40,293 nt of DNA from an uncultured Bacteroidales bacterium (lineage in GTDB: Bacteria > Bacteroidota > Bacteroidia > Bacteroidales > UBA932), in assembly GCA_944322815.1 (NCBI GenBank), contig CALUQB010000027.1:1-40293 (forward strand), in the 5' to 3' direction. The notes beneath the pieces are model-generated. The model was not told the DNA's origin. It saw only the letters and a list, made by a program, of their open reading frames with translations, and did not search any database. Made by a program: the position numbers and the translations under genes. Below are positions 1-8,928 of this stretch, piece after piece. Every line of letters begins with the position of its first letter. The first letter of the stretch is position 1.

Positions 1-214
1 CGACTACTCCTGATCCCCATCTTTCTTCGGCTTTGCGGATGACAAGGTCGCGGCCGAGTTCCCAGTTGAAGTGCAGTTTTTCGGCATTGACCTTGACCGC
101 CGCCTTTATCTGTGCGCTGCGGTATCTGGATTTGAGTTCTTCTATCCAGTTGATGTAATCCTTGTCTATGTTCACATCGTGAATCTTTACTACTGTCGGG
201 GTGTTGTTGTCCAT
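1..214 (-). CDS. YhcG/DUF1016-family protein, N-terminal part (runs off the window)
   Basis: Only the first 71 codons lie in the window, starting at the ATG complementary to 212-214 and reading off the left edge. The visible residues match the N-terminal DUF1016/YhcG domain: a WIEELKSRYRSAQ stretch, then VNAEKLHFNWELGRDLV, then a WGSGVV motif. In this family the domain precedes a PD-(D/E)XK nuclease-like C-terminal half, which is not visible here. The family is common in accessory regions and is often discussed with restriction or defence genes, but the true role is not settled. A decayed acetyltransferase lies just upstream, which fits a variable locus. Confidence 0.75.
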   Translation of the reverse strand, partial: MDNNTPTVVKIHDVNIDKDYINWIEELKSRYRSAQIKAAVKVNAEKLHFNWELGRDLVIRKAEERWGSGVV

Positions 215-399
215 ATGCTGTGTCTGTAGTGTCTACTTTGGAAAAAATGTTTAACTGAAAAATTTTTTCCGGGAGATGCGTAGACAGCATCCCAGAAATT
301 CCGGGAAAGAGGCTTGTAGATGACTTCTTCCAATATGGGGTATGCCAGGGAGAGGTATTTTACACGGAATGTCCTTGATGTCCTGTCTATGGAGATGCT

Positions 400-632
400 G
401 CTGTCCATTCTCAGGATAGGGAAGGGATTGCCTTGATCGTCTGTTTCGTCACGTCGGAATGTTCGGAAACCCATGCGTTCGTAGAATTTCACGGCTGATG
501 GGTTCTGTCACTGATATCCTTCTCTGTAAGGAAATGGTGGCTGGCCCGGACTGATGCCGCCCAAATTGCGAGCAGCGATGTGATGAGTTCCGGAGACCTG
601 AGTTCTTTCCCGATATTTCCGATATTGATCAT
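400..632 (-). pseudogene. GNAT-family N-acetyltransferase with internal deletion
   Basis: Two parts of one GNAT gene survive in different frames. From the ATG at 632, about 46 codons give a typical GNAT start (SLLAIWAASVRASHHFLTEKDI). After 510 the match moves frame and resumes as QNPSAVKFYERMGF and then DETDDQGNPFPILRM, the usual C-terminal end of this family. The middle of the domain, including the acetyl-CoA binding motif A region, is missing, by estimate 60-70 codons. The junction lies near 505-512. The original frame meets a TGA soon after it. The C-terminal frame runs on without a stop to 190, but 215-400 shows nothing recognisable. The N- and C-terminal matches are clear; the size of the loss is inferred from family length. 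Confidence 0.75.
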
Positions 633-657
633 GATTCTTTCTGTTTTCTGGAAGAAA

Positions 658-704
658 AACGTTTGAGAGTGACTCGAAATTATTTCTGGATACCCTCAAA
701 CGTC
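658..704 (-). terminator. Hairpin after adk, likely bidirectional terminator and repeat-family member
   Basis: ACGTTTGAG at the left pairs with CTCAAACGT at the right around an imperfect centre. A T-run follows on the minus strand after adk, and another T-run follows on the plus strand. The core resembles the hairpins at 14173-14215 and 29404-29445, so it belongs to a dispersed family. Confidence 0.65.
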
Positions 705-737
705 TTTTTAAAGTCCGGCCGGAACAGTTTTCTGATG

Positions 738-1310
738 TCAGAACTTGTCCATGAGGTCGCAGATCTTCGCCCTTACTTCGTCAATAGTGCCTGTCCCGTC
801 GATCTCGTGGTATTTGCCGTTTTCTTTATAATAGCCTACCAGCGGTTCCGTCTTGTCATGATAGGTCCTGATTCTGTTGGCAATGGTCTCGTCATTTGCA
901 TCATCGGCCCTGCCTTCGATGGATGCCCTGTGTTTGATACGTTCCTTGATCATTTCATCAGGGATCATGATGGAAACCACAGCAGTGACTTCTTCGGAAG
1001 TCTTGGCGAGCATCTTGTCCAGAGAGGCGGCCTGTGCCGTAGTGCGGGGGAATCCGTCGAGAAGGAAGCCGTCCACGTCCTTGACCGTCTTGAACTCTGA
1101 TTCTATCATGCCTTCCACTATTTCATCCGGAACAAGCGCTCCTGCATCGATGAGGGATTTGGCTTTGAGACCAAGTTCGCTTCCGGCGGCGATTTCCTTG
1201 CGGAGAAGTTCGCCTGTGGAGATATGGCGAAGATTGTATTTTTCAACCATTGCTGTAGCCTGGGTGCCTTTACCTGCTCCCGGAGGCCCGAAAAGAATAT
1301 AATATTTCAT
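738..1310 (-). CDS. adk: Adenylate kinase
   Basis: This 190-residue cytoplasmic enzyme converts AMP plus ATP to two ADP and keeps the adenylate pool in balance. The P-loop GPPGAGKGT is at residues 8-16, the FLLDGFPRT motif at 82-90 and the GRADD lid motif at 133-137. The lid is the short type: it has no Cys4 zinc cluster, and the total length fits short-form bacterial kinases. It lies 45 bp downstream of hpt on the same strand, so the two are probably co-transcribed from the promoter before hpt. A hairpin terminator follows. Confidence 0.97.
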   Translation of the reverse strand: MKYYILFGPPGAGKGTQATAMVEKYNLRHISTGELLRKEIAAGSELGLKAKSLIDAGALVPDEIVEGMIESEFKTVKDVDGFLLDGFPRTTAQAASLDKMLAKTSEEVTAVVSIMIPDEMIKERIKHRASIEGRADDANDETIANRIRTYHDKTEPLVGYYKENGKYHEIDGTGTIDEVRAKICDLMDKF

Positions 1311-1355
1311 TGTCTGTATGTTTTGTAACGTTTCTATTCAGATGTATAAGTGTTT

Positions 1356-1934
1356 TTATTGTTTGGTTTCTGTCTCTGGAAAATCTTGTGCTTCCGGGTC
1401 GAGAATGTATATGTCCTTGAAATTTCTCCCCAGTTCATTGTAGTCCAGTCCGAACCCTACGATAAAGTCATTCGGTATTTCCATGGCTATATATTCCGGG
1501 TGCAGGTCTTTCCGGCATGAATCAGGTTTAAGAAGCATGGTGCATATGCAGGAAGACGCGGCTCCTTTTTCAGCAAGGATTTTCTGAAGTTCCATGATGG
1601 TATTCCCGGAGTCCACTATGTCTTCCACGATAATGATTCTCCTGCCTGTGATGTCGGCTGTAAGTCCCATCACCTGTCTGACCTGGCCGGTACTGCTGGT
1701 GCCGCTGTATGAAGAAAGCTTGATGGATACGACTTCACAGTTGAACCGGAGCCTTTTCATCAGTTCGGCAGTGAACATGATGGATCCGTTGAGGACGCAT
1801 AGCAGGATAGGGATGTCCGTGCAGCCTTCGAAATCAGCATTTACCTGGTCTGCAACAGTATCTATGGTCTTCTCGATTTTTTCATAAGGAATGAATGTCT
1901 TGAAAGTCTTGTCGAAAAGTTTGATACGCTCCAT
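1356..1934 (-). CDS. hpt: Hypoxanthine phosphoribosyltransferase
   Basis: A 192-residue purine salvage enzyme that joins hypoxanthine or guanine to PRPP to form IMP or GMP. The PRPP-binding motif VEDIVDSGNT is at residues 103-112, and the LNGSIMF loop near residue 48 matches the family's first PRPP loop. I start it at the ATG ending at 1934 (MERIKLFDKTF). An in-frame extension to 1970 would begin upstream of the -7 element at 1959-1966, so it could not be translated from that transcript. It probably forms an operon with adk. Confidence 0.95.
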   Translation of the reverse strand: MERIKLFDKTFKTFIPYEKIEKTIDTVADQVNADFEGCTDIPILLCVLNGSIMFTAELMKRLRFNCEVVSIKLSSYSGTSSTGQVRQVMGLTADITGRRIIIVEDIVDSGNTIMELQKILAEKGAASSCICTMLLKPDSCRKDLHPEYIAMEIPNDFIVGFGLDYNELGRNFKDIYILDPEAQDFPETETKQ

Positions 1935-1958
1935 TGTCGCTGTTTTTACAAATATTCG

Positions 1959-1966
1959 CAAAATTA
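1959..1966 (-). promoter_or_regulatory. Bacteroidetes -7 element before hpt-adk
   Basis: On the minus strand the sequence reads TAATTTTG, a full match to TAnnTTTG, 25 bp before the hpt ATG. No convincing -33 TTTG is seen at the right distance. Confidence 0.55.
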
Positions 1967-2168
1967 ACAAATAAGTCGGAAGCTTCTTTAAATATTTCGA
2001 AATTTCTTATGTCGGATGTTTTTTCCCGAATCATGTCGCGAAAAAAAAGAAAAAATTACAAAAAAAGAAAAATTCAGGTGCGACAACATAGTGAAACAAC
2101 ATTCACAAGTAAAAGAATGTGTAGCTTCGCATTCCGTAGGAGTGATAAATGTATTGATGATGACGGAT

Positions 2169-4082
2169 ATGCGGAGGTGGATATTGATGGTATTCCTGAT
2201 CGCTGCGGTGCAGGTTTCAGGCGCGGATGATGACGGGGAGTTCATGAGAGCTGTCCTGGCACTCACCGGATGCCTGAATGTGGAAGAACTTGACGAGTAT
2301 GATGTGGAGAGATATTCTGACTTTTATGTAAATCCTCTTGAAATCAACAAGGCACCGAAGTCCAAGCTTCTCTCCAGCGGCCTGTTTTCATCCTATCAGG
2401 TTGCAGTCCTGACAGATTACAGAGAACTTTCCGGAGATATACTCTCTTTTGAGGAGCTTTCATCCCTGGATGGTTTCGGTTATGATTTCGTGTCTGCACT
2501 ACGTTATTTCGTGAGTCTGGAATCGTCTTCTCTGCCTGGGCATTCATCATCATCTTCTGCTCCTGTCAGGAATTCGGCCACATTGAAATCAGGAGTCAGG
2601 AATACCGGAGTAGGTTTTTCCCCTGAAGGCATGTATGCCGCGAAATACAGGATAGCTGCAGGCGGGTATTTCGAGGCCGGAATATCCCTGCGTAGCTCAT
2701 GGCAGGACAAGCATTTTCCTCCTGAAAAATATTCCTTTTTTGCGGCTTATTATGGCCGGCGCTTTCCCGGAAAGGTGATTTTAGGTGATTTCAGTCTGCG
2801 TTTCGGTCAGGGATTGGCCTTGTGGCCGGGGTTTTCCATGAGCGGAGTTTCGTCCCCTGATGCCTTTTCCCGTCGGCCGTCAGGGATAGCACCGTACAAT
2901 TCCTATTCTGGAGAAGGTGCGTTCCGCGGTCTGGCGGCAGATTTCGGAATCCGGCATTTCAACGCTTCGGTTTTCGTTTCCGGACTCGGCTTGCGCGGAC
3001 TTATGGATGGCATGGCCGATTTTTCAAAGGACATCCTATATGGTATGAACCTCGGATGGTACGGGATGGCAGGCGAGGTGTCGCTGACTTGCTTTGCGGT
3101 ATCACCTCTGGTCATAGAGATTTCAGAGTCGCAGGAAGCGGAAACTATCGGGCTTCAGGAGTATTTCCATACAGCCAAAATCTCTGCCGATGCCAGATTT
3201 TCGGTGCGTGGAGCTGATTTTTTCGGGGAAGCGGCCTGCGATGTTACCACGGGAGTCGCGGCAGTCCTGGCCGGTGTCAGTGCAGGAATAGCCGATGATG
3301 TCCGCATGGCCGCCATGTTCAGATATTATCCTCCTGGATATTCTGCAGAGTATTCCGGCGCAGCCAGAAGCGGGACAAAGTGTGCTAATGAGTACGGGTT
3401 TTCGGCAGCTGTATCGCATTCTTCAGGCAAATGGATGGATATAGCCGGAAAAAAAGGTTTCGGTTCTTCGGAGAAACGTTTTCGCGGAACTGTTTCGGCT
3501 GATGCATCTTACTCTCCCGAACCTAAATCCGGTGTGGATACATCTTCATTCCAGTTCAAGTTCCTGATGACGGAAACTGTCAGGCTGTCACCATATTTCA
3601 GCATGGGAATCAGAGTGTCGGAAAGATACAGGACATACGGCAGACCGTTCAGGACAGATATCAGGACGGATATAAGAAGCAGCTTTTCACGATGGAACAT
3701 CGGTTTCAGACTTAACCTCCTCCACTATTCGGATTTGTCATTCCTTTCATATCTGGAAGGTGGATATAAAACGGACATCCTTACTTTATGGCTCAGAGCC
3801 GGACTTTTCAGGGTGGATGACTGGGATGACAGGATTTATGCATACGAGAGAGACGCTCCGGGCAGTTTCTCAGTCCCGGCCTATTATGGCAGAGGATATT
3901 GGGTAGCATTGTCCGGCGGCTGGAAGTGTGCACGGGGAATAAGGCTCTATTTCAGGACTTCTTTTCAGGATTATCCGTGGCCCAGGCCTTCCGAAACAGA
4001 AAAAAAACCAGCCAAAGCGGAAATACGGCTTCAGCTGGCTGTCGATTTATGGAAGTCCCGGAGCTATCGGCGGAACTCGTAG
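2169..4082 (+). CDS. Helix-hairpin-helix (ComEA-like) protein with predicted outer-membrane beta-barrel
   Basis: Starting at MRRWILMVFL gives 637 residues with a signal peptide ending near VSG-AD; in-frame ATGs also occur at 2157 and 2160, and the frame stays open to 2016. Residues about 55-116 form a ComEA-like helix-hairpin-helix region (NPLEIN...; DYRELSGDILSFEEL; LDGF). The remaining roughly 500 residues are rich in alternating aromatic and polar segments (for example YSFFAAYYGRRFPGKVILGD and FSLRFGQGLALWPG), as in outer-membrane barrels. The domain pair occurs in Bacteroidetes proteins of unknown role; ComEA-type modules usually bind DNA. Whether it moves DNA across the envelope is inference. 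The stop codon overlaps the convergent heparinase gene by 19 bp. Upstream lies an A-rich tract (2039-2075) and the divergent hpt gene. Confidence 0.75.
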   Translation: MRRWILMVFLIAAVQVSGADDDGEFMRAVLALTGCLNVEELDEYDVERYSDFYVNPLEINKAPKSKLLSSGLFSSYQVAVLTDYRELSGDILSFEELSSLDGFGYDFVSALRYFVSLESSSLPGHSSSSSAPVRNSATLKSGVRNTGVGFSPEGMYAAKYRIAAGGYFEAGISLRSSWQDKHFPPEKYSFFAAYYGRRFPGKVILGDFSLRFGQGLALWPGFSMSGVSSPDAFSRRPSGIAPYNSYSGEGAFRGLAADFGIRHFNASVFVSGLGLRGLMDGMADFSKDILYGMNLGWYGMAGEVSLTCFAVSPLVIEISESQEAETIGLQEYFHTAKISADARFSVRGADFFGEAACDVTTGVAAVLAGVSAGIADDVRMAAMFRYYPPGYSAEYSGAARSGTKCANEYGFSAAVSHSSGKWMDIAGKKGFGSSEKRFRGTVSADASYSPEPKSGVDTSSFQFKFLMTETVRLSPYFSMGIRVSERYRTYGRPFRTDIRTDIRSSFSRWNIGFRLNLLHYSDLSFLSYLEGGYKTDILTLWLRAGLFRVDDWDDRIYAYERDAPGSFSVPAYYGRGYWVALSGGWKCARGIRLYFRTSFQDYPWPRPSETEKKPAKAEIRLQLAVDLWKSRSYRRNS

Positions 4083-6376
4083 TGTCCTGCCGGTGCCGTG
4101 AAATACAGCAGACCTTCACCGGTCTTGACATCAGCAGCCGGAATGAATATTTTACCGTCTTTGAGCACCTGCCAGTTTCCAGGTTTCAGATCCGTAACAA
4201 GTATTTTGAAATCGCCGTCACCGGTGACATCGAAACGGAAACTGTTGTGCAATGTCCCGCTGTCCTTGCTGAATGTCACGACACGGTCAGCTATTTTGAC
4301 CCCTGTCACTTGATCACCGTCGATTTTTTCAGCGGAATACAGAGATGTGCAGGTATTGTCGGAGATTTGCATTACATTCAGGAAGCAGTCTTCCACAGCA
4401 GGGGTGGCAGGGGAGAGCTCGACCCTCCATGCTCCTCTTTCGTTGGCAGGGTCAGGTCTTCTTGGGGAATTCGGATAGTTGGCTCCTGCTACCCAGAATT
4501 CTTTCCCCGGGCCACCGATTTTCGCGATGGAGGCGTTGCCGTTCTCCGGAAGGAGGACGGTATCTGTCAGCATGCCGCTGTCTCCGTTCAATGTCCTGGA
4601 AACAGTGATGGTATTCCCGTTTACTACAGGCTCTTCGATGCTGTGAAGAAGCCATGTCTTCTTGAAGTCAGGGGAGGATGACACTATCCTGTCGAAGACA
4701 ATAAGGGCCGCCGGAACGGATTCGGAAAAGAAGTTGAGGAAGACGAAGGATCTCTTCACATCCTTGACTTTCGAAGAATATGCACTGGTGATGTCCCCTT
4801 TCAGATAAGAGTATTCAGGCATGTTGATGTCCGGTCCGAAGCTGTGTGCCATCGCCTTTCCTACAGTGTAGCTGTCACTCAGCAGGCTCTCGAAAGAACG
4901 GCAGGTGTCCCATCTGTCTCCCGGCATCCGCTGTCCTCCATCGTTGGCGGCGAATTCCGTCTTGCCTGCACCGCCGTAGTTCCAGCATGCGAATTTTTCT
5001 TCAGGATCGTAGATCAGAAGCGAATTGTGCGCTACCGTACGTTTCGTATAGTTCTTGTTGTGATCGCTGTTATATCCGCCTGCCGTTCCCTGGTATGTTC
5101 CGGAATCTATGGCAAGAGGACCTTTGTAGTATATCTGGAATGCCCCTGCATCCAGATGCTGGTGGTTTCCTACATAGTTTTCGTTTACTTTCATCTCTGC
5201 TATGACGCTGTCATCACCCCATCCGGTACGTGCTATCATCCATCCGAACGGCGTGCCGCTGTACCTGGTCAGAGGCAGAGTCTCCGGTGATGCCGGCTCT
5301 ATATCCAGGTCTCTCCACAGTATGTCGAATATCATGCAGTGATTCTCGACTCTCGGCTTGCGGTAGTATTCTCCTGCCAGATATGGATCCTTGTAATAGC
5401 TGTATGCCAACATGGCCGGCAGAGAGTATGAAGGCGATGCGCCTCTCTGCGGATTCACGTCTCCTGCAGGCAGCACCTGGCCGTCAGGTCTTCTTCTGTA
5501 CAGGAAATCGTAGAGGACATATTGCTGGGAACTGTCATAAATAGGGCCTGCCCCCATCCTGTCCAGTATCCACAGAGAGAACAGATCATTTGAAAACCTC
5601 ACGTTGACATATCCTGTTCCCTGATGATAGTTGTGTCCGGAGTAGATGAAGTTCCTGACAGGGATATAATCCTTGAAAATCATTGAGACTGCATGTTCGT
5701 ACATGTCCGGATATTCATCGTATATGGCGATTCCGCATGAAAGCATGTCCCTGAGCACCATCCATTCGGAAGTATGTCCGGCTATGGGTTCTGTGTCTTT
5801 GGGCGGATAGCCGCATTCCATGGTACCGGCGATTCTTATGAATTCGTCGATGAACATCTGTTTCTCATTTTCTTTCAGCTGGTCGTAGCACCAGTCATAT
5901 ACTATGGCTCCGCACATCATCATCACTCCGCTGGCCCTGGACAGGTCGCTTCCGTGTCCGAAGTTGGTGCGTTTGAGTGTGTCGAGCATTGATGTGATGG
6001 CCTTTCTGGCAGATTTCCTGTTTCCGTTTACCAGATAGTCGAGTGCCTGGAGTTGTGCCTTGGTAGTGACGCCGCGCATCACGAAATAGTATCTGAAGCC
6101 GCGGTCTGTCACCTCCGCTTCCTCTTCGGGAGTCCTGTCTTTCGCAAGTTTCTCCATGGTGGCTATGGTTTTCCTGATCTGAGGATTTTCCAGACGTTCT
6201 CTGAGTTCCGGTATATCCTTTTCCTGAACATAAAGACGCGGGTGTACATCCGGAGGTACAGGAATGCTGACTCCGTCCACCTCTTTCCATGTCACTTCAG
6301 GACTTTCCTGCGAGAATGCTGTCAGTGGCAGCATGAATACTGCGCATGCGAGCGATAATATGAATCTGGTCTTCAT
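4064..6376 (-). CDS. Heparin/heparan-sulfate lyase, PL21 (heparinase II-like)
   Basis: A 770-residue secreted protein close in length to Pedobacter heparinase II (772). It starts with a signal peptide (MKTRFILSLACAVFMLP...AFS). An N-terminal alpha/alpha toroid is followed by a beta-sandwich region. Residues that fit the heparinase II active site are visible with near-identical spacing: GHTSEW (His201, Glu204), GTGYVNVR (Tyr256, Arg260) and NHQHLD (His405, His407). The known enzyme eliminates uronic-acid linkages of heparin and heparan sulfate, so this one probably feeds on host glycosaminoglycans from the periplasm. The ATG at 6376 is preferred because the -7 element covers 6395-6402; the longer frame to 6397 starts inside it. 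No SusC/SusD pair, sulfatase or other lyase is nearby, so it stands alone rather than within a full utilisation locus. Confidence 0.88.
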   Translation of the reverse strand: MKTRFILSLACAVFMLPLTAFSQESPEVTWKEVDGVSIPVPPDVHPRLYVQEKDIPELRERLENPQIRKTIATMEKLAKDRTPEEEAEVTDRGFRYYFVMRGVTTKAQLQALDYLVNGNRKSARKAITSMLDTLKRTNFGHGSDLSRASGVMMMCGAIVYDWCYDQLKENEKQMFIDEFIRIAGTMECGYPPKDTEPIAGHTSEWMVLRDMLSCGIAIYDEYPDMYEHAVSMIFKDYIPVRNFIYSGHNYHQGTGYVNVRFSNDLFSLWILDRMGAGPIYDSSQQYVLYDFLYRRRPDGQVLPAGDVNPQRGASPSYSLPAMLAYSYYKDPYLAGEYYRKPRVENHCMIFDILWRDLDIEPASPETLPLTRYSGTPFGWMIARTGWGDDSVIAEMKVNENYVGNHQHLDAGAFQIYYKGPLAIDSGTYQGTAGGYNSDHNKNYTKRTVAHNSLLIYDPEEKFACWNYGGAGKTEFAANDGGQRMPGDRWDTCRSFESLLSDSYTVGKAMAHSFGPDINMPEYSYLKGDITSAYSSKVKDVKRSFVFLNFFSESVPAALIVFDRIVSSSPDFKKTWLLHSIEEPVVNGNTITVSRTLNGDSGMLTDTVLLPENGNASIAKIGGPGKEFWVAGANYPNSPRRPDPANERGAWRVELSPATPAVEDCFLNVMQISDNTCTSLYSAEKIDGDQVTGVKIADRVVTFSKDSGTLHNSFRFDVTGDGDFKILVTDLKPGNWQVLKDGKIFIPAADVKTGEGLLYFTAPAGHYEFRR

Positions 6377-6394
6377 TTTTGTGTTATTTTCCGA

Positions 6395-6402
6395 CAAATG
6401 TA
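6395..6402 (-). promoter_or_regulatory. -7 element of the heparinase promoter
   Basis: The minus strand reads TACATTTG, a full match to TAnnTTTG, 18 bp before the ATG at 6376. No good -33 TTTG is present at 19-21 bp, as expected if an activator bound at the upstream repeats replaces it. Confidence 0.55.
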
Positions 6403-6433
6403 GTCAATAACCTCCGTCTCCGATTTATATTCT

Positions 6434-6481
6434 GTCCAACCGACTCTTAAATTTGTCCAATTATAGTTTAAATTTGTCCAA
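6434..6481 (-). promoter_or_regulatory. Three direct repeats with 21-bp period, likely activator site
   Basis: The hexamer GTCCAA (TTGGAC on the gene's strand) occurs at 6434-6439, 6455-6460 and 6476-6481, exactly 21 bp apart. The two distal copies share the longer block TTGGACAAATTTAA; the copy nearest the promoter is degenerate (TTGGACAGAATA). A 21-bp period is two helical turns, so all copies face the same side of the DNA. They end about 32 bp upstream of the -7 element. Direct repeats phased like this fit an AraC-type or hybrid two-component regulator. The regulator is inferred, not seen. Confidence 0.6.
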
Positions 6482-6530
6482 TTTCCCTATAAACGACGGA
6501 TTCCGGCTGTAAATATTGCCTGAAGAAAAA

Positions 6531-6572
6531 ATTGGCGGAGCCTTGAAATATTTTATTCATGGCTCCGCCAAT
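6531..6572 (-). terminator. Terminator after the V-ATPase operon
   Basis: ATTGGCGGAGCC (6531-6542) pairs perfectly with GGCTCCGCCAAT (6561-6572) around an 18-nt AT-rich loop. It lies 31 bp after the atpK stop and separates the operon from the heparinase promoter. Confidence 0.75.
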
Positions 6573-6603
6573 GATGATATTGATCTGAAATCCGTTTACG
6601 GCA

Positions 6604-7050
<447 letters not shown>

Positions 7051-7083
7051 TTATTTTCAGTATGTTGTCATTTCCGGTTCATG

Positions 7084-8928
7084 TCACTGTTCGGTCTGTC
7101 TGGCCAGTGGCCGGTAAGCCGTACCGCGGCCTTCGTATCCGGAGTTCTTGAAATATTCGACGAATGTGAGTCGCAGCGGGTGTACGAATGCTCCCAGACA
7201 GGACATGGCGAGGTTCAGTGCGTGTCCGAGCAGGACGATGACCGCGAATCCCAGCCAGTCGAGTCCCGGTACCGGAATCCCGTCGTGCAGCATCATGCCC
7301 AGATCGTTGAACGCTCCGCCAAGCATGCCTCCTGCCAGTCCGAGTGCATAGAGACGGATGTAGCTGAGTACGTCACCGAGCAGTCCTGTAGCCATGTTGT
7401 AGGTATCCCACAGTCCGGCTCCGACATTTATGAGAGGATTCCTGCCAGGAGTATTGAATATGTATATTCCCAGTCCCGACACGATACCCAGAACTATTAC
7501 TGTCCACTTTGTCACCGGTTCCGATATCACGCCGAGCAGAGCCATTCCGGCTGTGATGATACCTCCGATGATGAGGATGAGCCAGGCCCATGTACTGATG
7601 TTCGCCTTGAATCCGAACCTCTTCGTGTAGCAGACGGCCTTTATCGTCATGGCGAGACAGATGTGGAAGACACCTATTGCGATGGCGAGTACCATCTGTG
7701 CGGAATACCCGGCCACTTCGCCCGTGATCATGCATTTCTTCAGCCATTCAGGCACCCACCCGGCTTCCGCGATGTTGATGCCGAAAAACGTTCCGAGCAC
7801 TATGCCTATGAAGATGCATCCGACACCGAGTATTGTCACCAGAGAACTAAGTCTGGCCATGCTTCCCTTGGTTTTCTTCAGGAACTGGCCGATTAGTATC
7901 AGCAGGATACCGTAGCCCGCATCTCCCATGCACAATGCGAAGAACAGAAGAAAGAACGGACCCAATATCGGTGTAGGGTCGAATTCGCTGTATACAGGCA
8001 TGCCGTACATTCCTGTCAGGACCTCGAACTGTCTGGTGAACCAATTGTTCTTCAGCTTGATAGGAGGATTGTCTTCTTCCACGGCGGATTCCTTTACGTA
8101 TGCCATGTCCATGGAGTCGAATTCCGCCTGAAGCCTTTCATCGTCTTCCGAAGGCGCGAATCCTGTGAAGACCGTCACCATGTTTTCTGCGGCAGTCTCT
8201 TTCGATGCGCCTGCGAGATACAGGTCCAGATCGGACAGTTCCCTGGCGTATGCTTCCTTGAGTTCGGGAATATACCCTTTCATCTTCAGCAAGAGCGCCT
8301 TTGCAGATATGATTTCGTCTTCGATCCTTTCCGCTTCTGCCTGGGATTCTTTCCAGTTCCCTCCAGGTGCGGTCGTTTCCTGTACAGGAAACGTGTATTC
8401 TGTTCCTGTCTCCGATACCGTGACAAACCATACGTAGGAACCGTCATTCTCGATGACTTGCAGAGCATATTCCTCAGCCCATTCTTCCCGGAACTTCTTT
8501 ACAGGTACCTTGTACCATCTTATGGTATATCCGTTATCTTCCAGTTTCTTTATATCTGCAGGATTGAAATCTCCCCATGGCAGCCGTTCGCCTGTCTCTC
8601 TGGATGCCTGGTCCAGTCTCGTCCTCAGCTTTTCCATTTCGGTCACGGTGTCAGCTGCGGCACTGGCAACATCGGCAGGCACAGTGACTGATTCCGCCCT
8701 TTTCAAGATGGCTTCCGAATCGTCATCTTTCGTATAGTCGATCTTTCCCAGCAATGATATTGCCTTTTTTATCTCCCCAGCCTTTTCCAGCATGGCGGAT
8801 GATGTGGTATCGACAGGTTTTCTGGCTCTGGTAATATCCACTACGCCCAGATCCTGCAGCCTCGTAAGGAAGTTCCCGGTTTCATCGCTGAGCATGATGA
8901 AGGAGTATTTCGTCATTTTCGTGATCAT
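7084..8928 (-). CDS. atpI: V-type ATP synthase subunit I (stator membrane subunit a)
   Basis: This 614-residue subunit holds the peripheral stalk and provides the ion half-channels beside the K ring. The first 300 or so residues are soluble and partly coiled-coil. The rest holds about seven or eight hydrophobic helices (for example ILGPFFLLFFALCMGDAGYG and the late segment with SYIRLYALGLAGG). The Arg in the SYIRLYALGLA helix is the family's essential stator arginine. It overlaps atpD by four bases, which indicates translational coupling. Confidence 0.93.
   Translation of the reverse strand: MITKMTKYSFIMLSDETGNFLTRLQDLGVVDITRARKPVDTTSSAMLEKAGEIKKAISLLGKIDYTKDDDSEAILKRAESVTVPADVASAAADTVTEMEKLRTRLDQASRETGERLPWGDFNPADIKKLEDNGYTIRWYKVPVKKFREEWAEEYALQVIENDGSYVWFVTVSETGTEYTFPVQETTAPGGNWKESQAEAERIEDEIISAKALLLKMKGYIPELKEAYARELSDLDLYLAGASKETAAENMVTVFTGFAPSEDDERLQAEFDSMDMAYVKESAVEEDNPPIKLKNNWFTRQFEVLTGMYGMPVYSEFDPTPILGPFFLLFFALCMGDAGYGILLILIGQFLKKTKGSMARLSSLVTILGVGCIFIGIVLGTFFGINIAEAGWVPEWLKKCMITGEVAGYSAQMVLAIAIGVFHICLAMTIKAVCYTKRFGFKANISTWAWLILIIGGIITAGMALLGVISEPVTKWTVIVLGIVSGLGIYIFNTPGRNPLINVGAGLWDTYNMATGLLGDVLSYIRLYALGLAGGMLGGAFNDLGMMLHDGIPVPGLDWLGFAVIVLLGHALNLAMSCLGAFVHPLRLTFVEYFKNSGYEGRGTAYRPLARQTEQ

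Noticed and set aside
215-400. Continuation of the GNAT C-terminal frame as a separate gene.
   Set aside because: The translation shows no family features, and the open frame overlaps the start of the YhcG gene; it looks like run-on past the lost stop.
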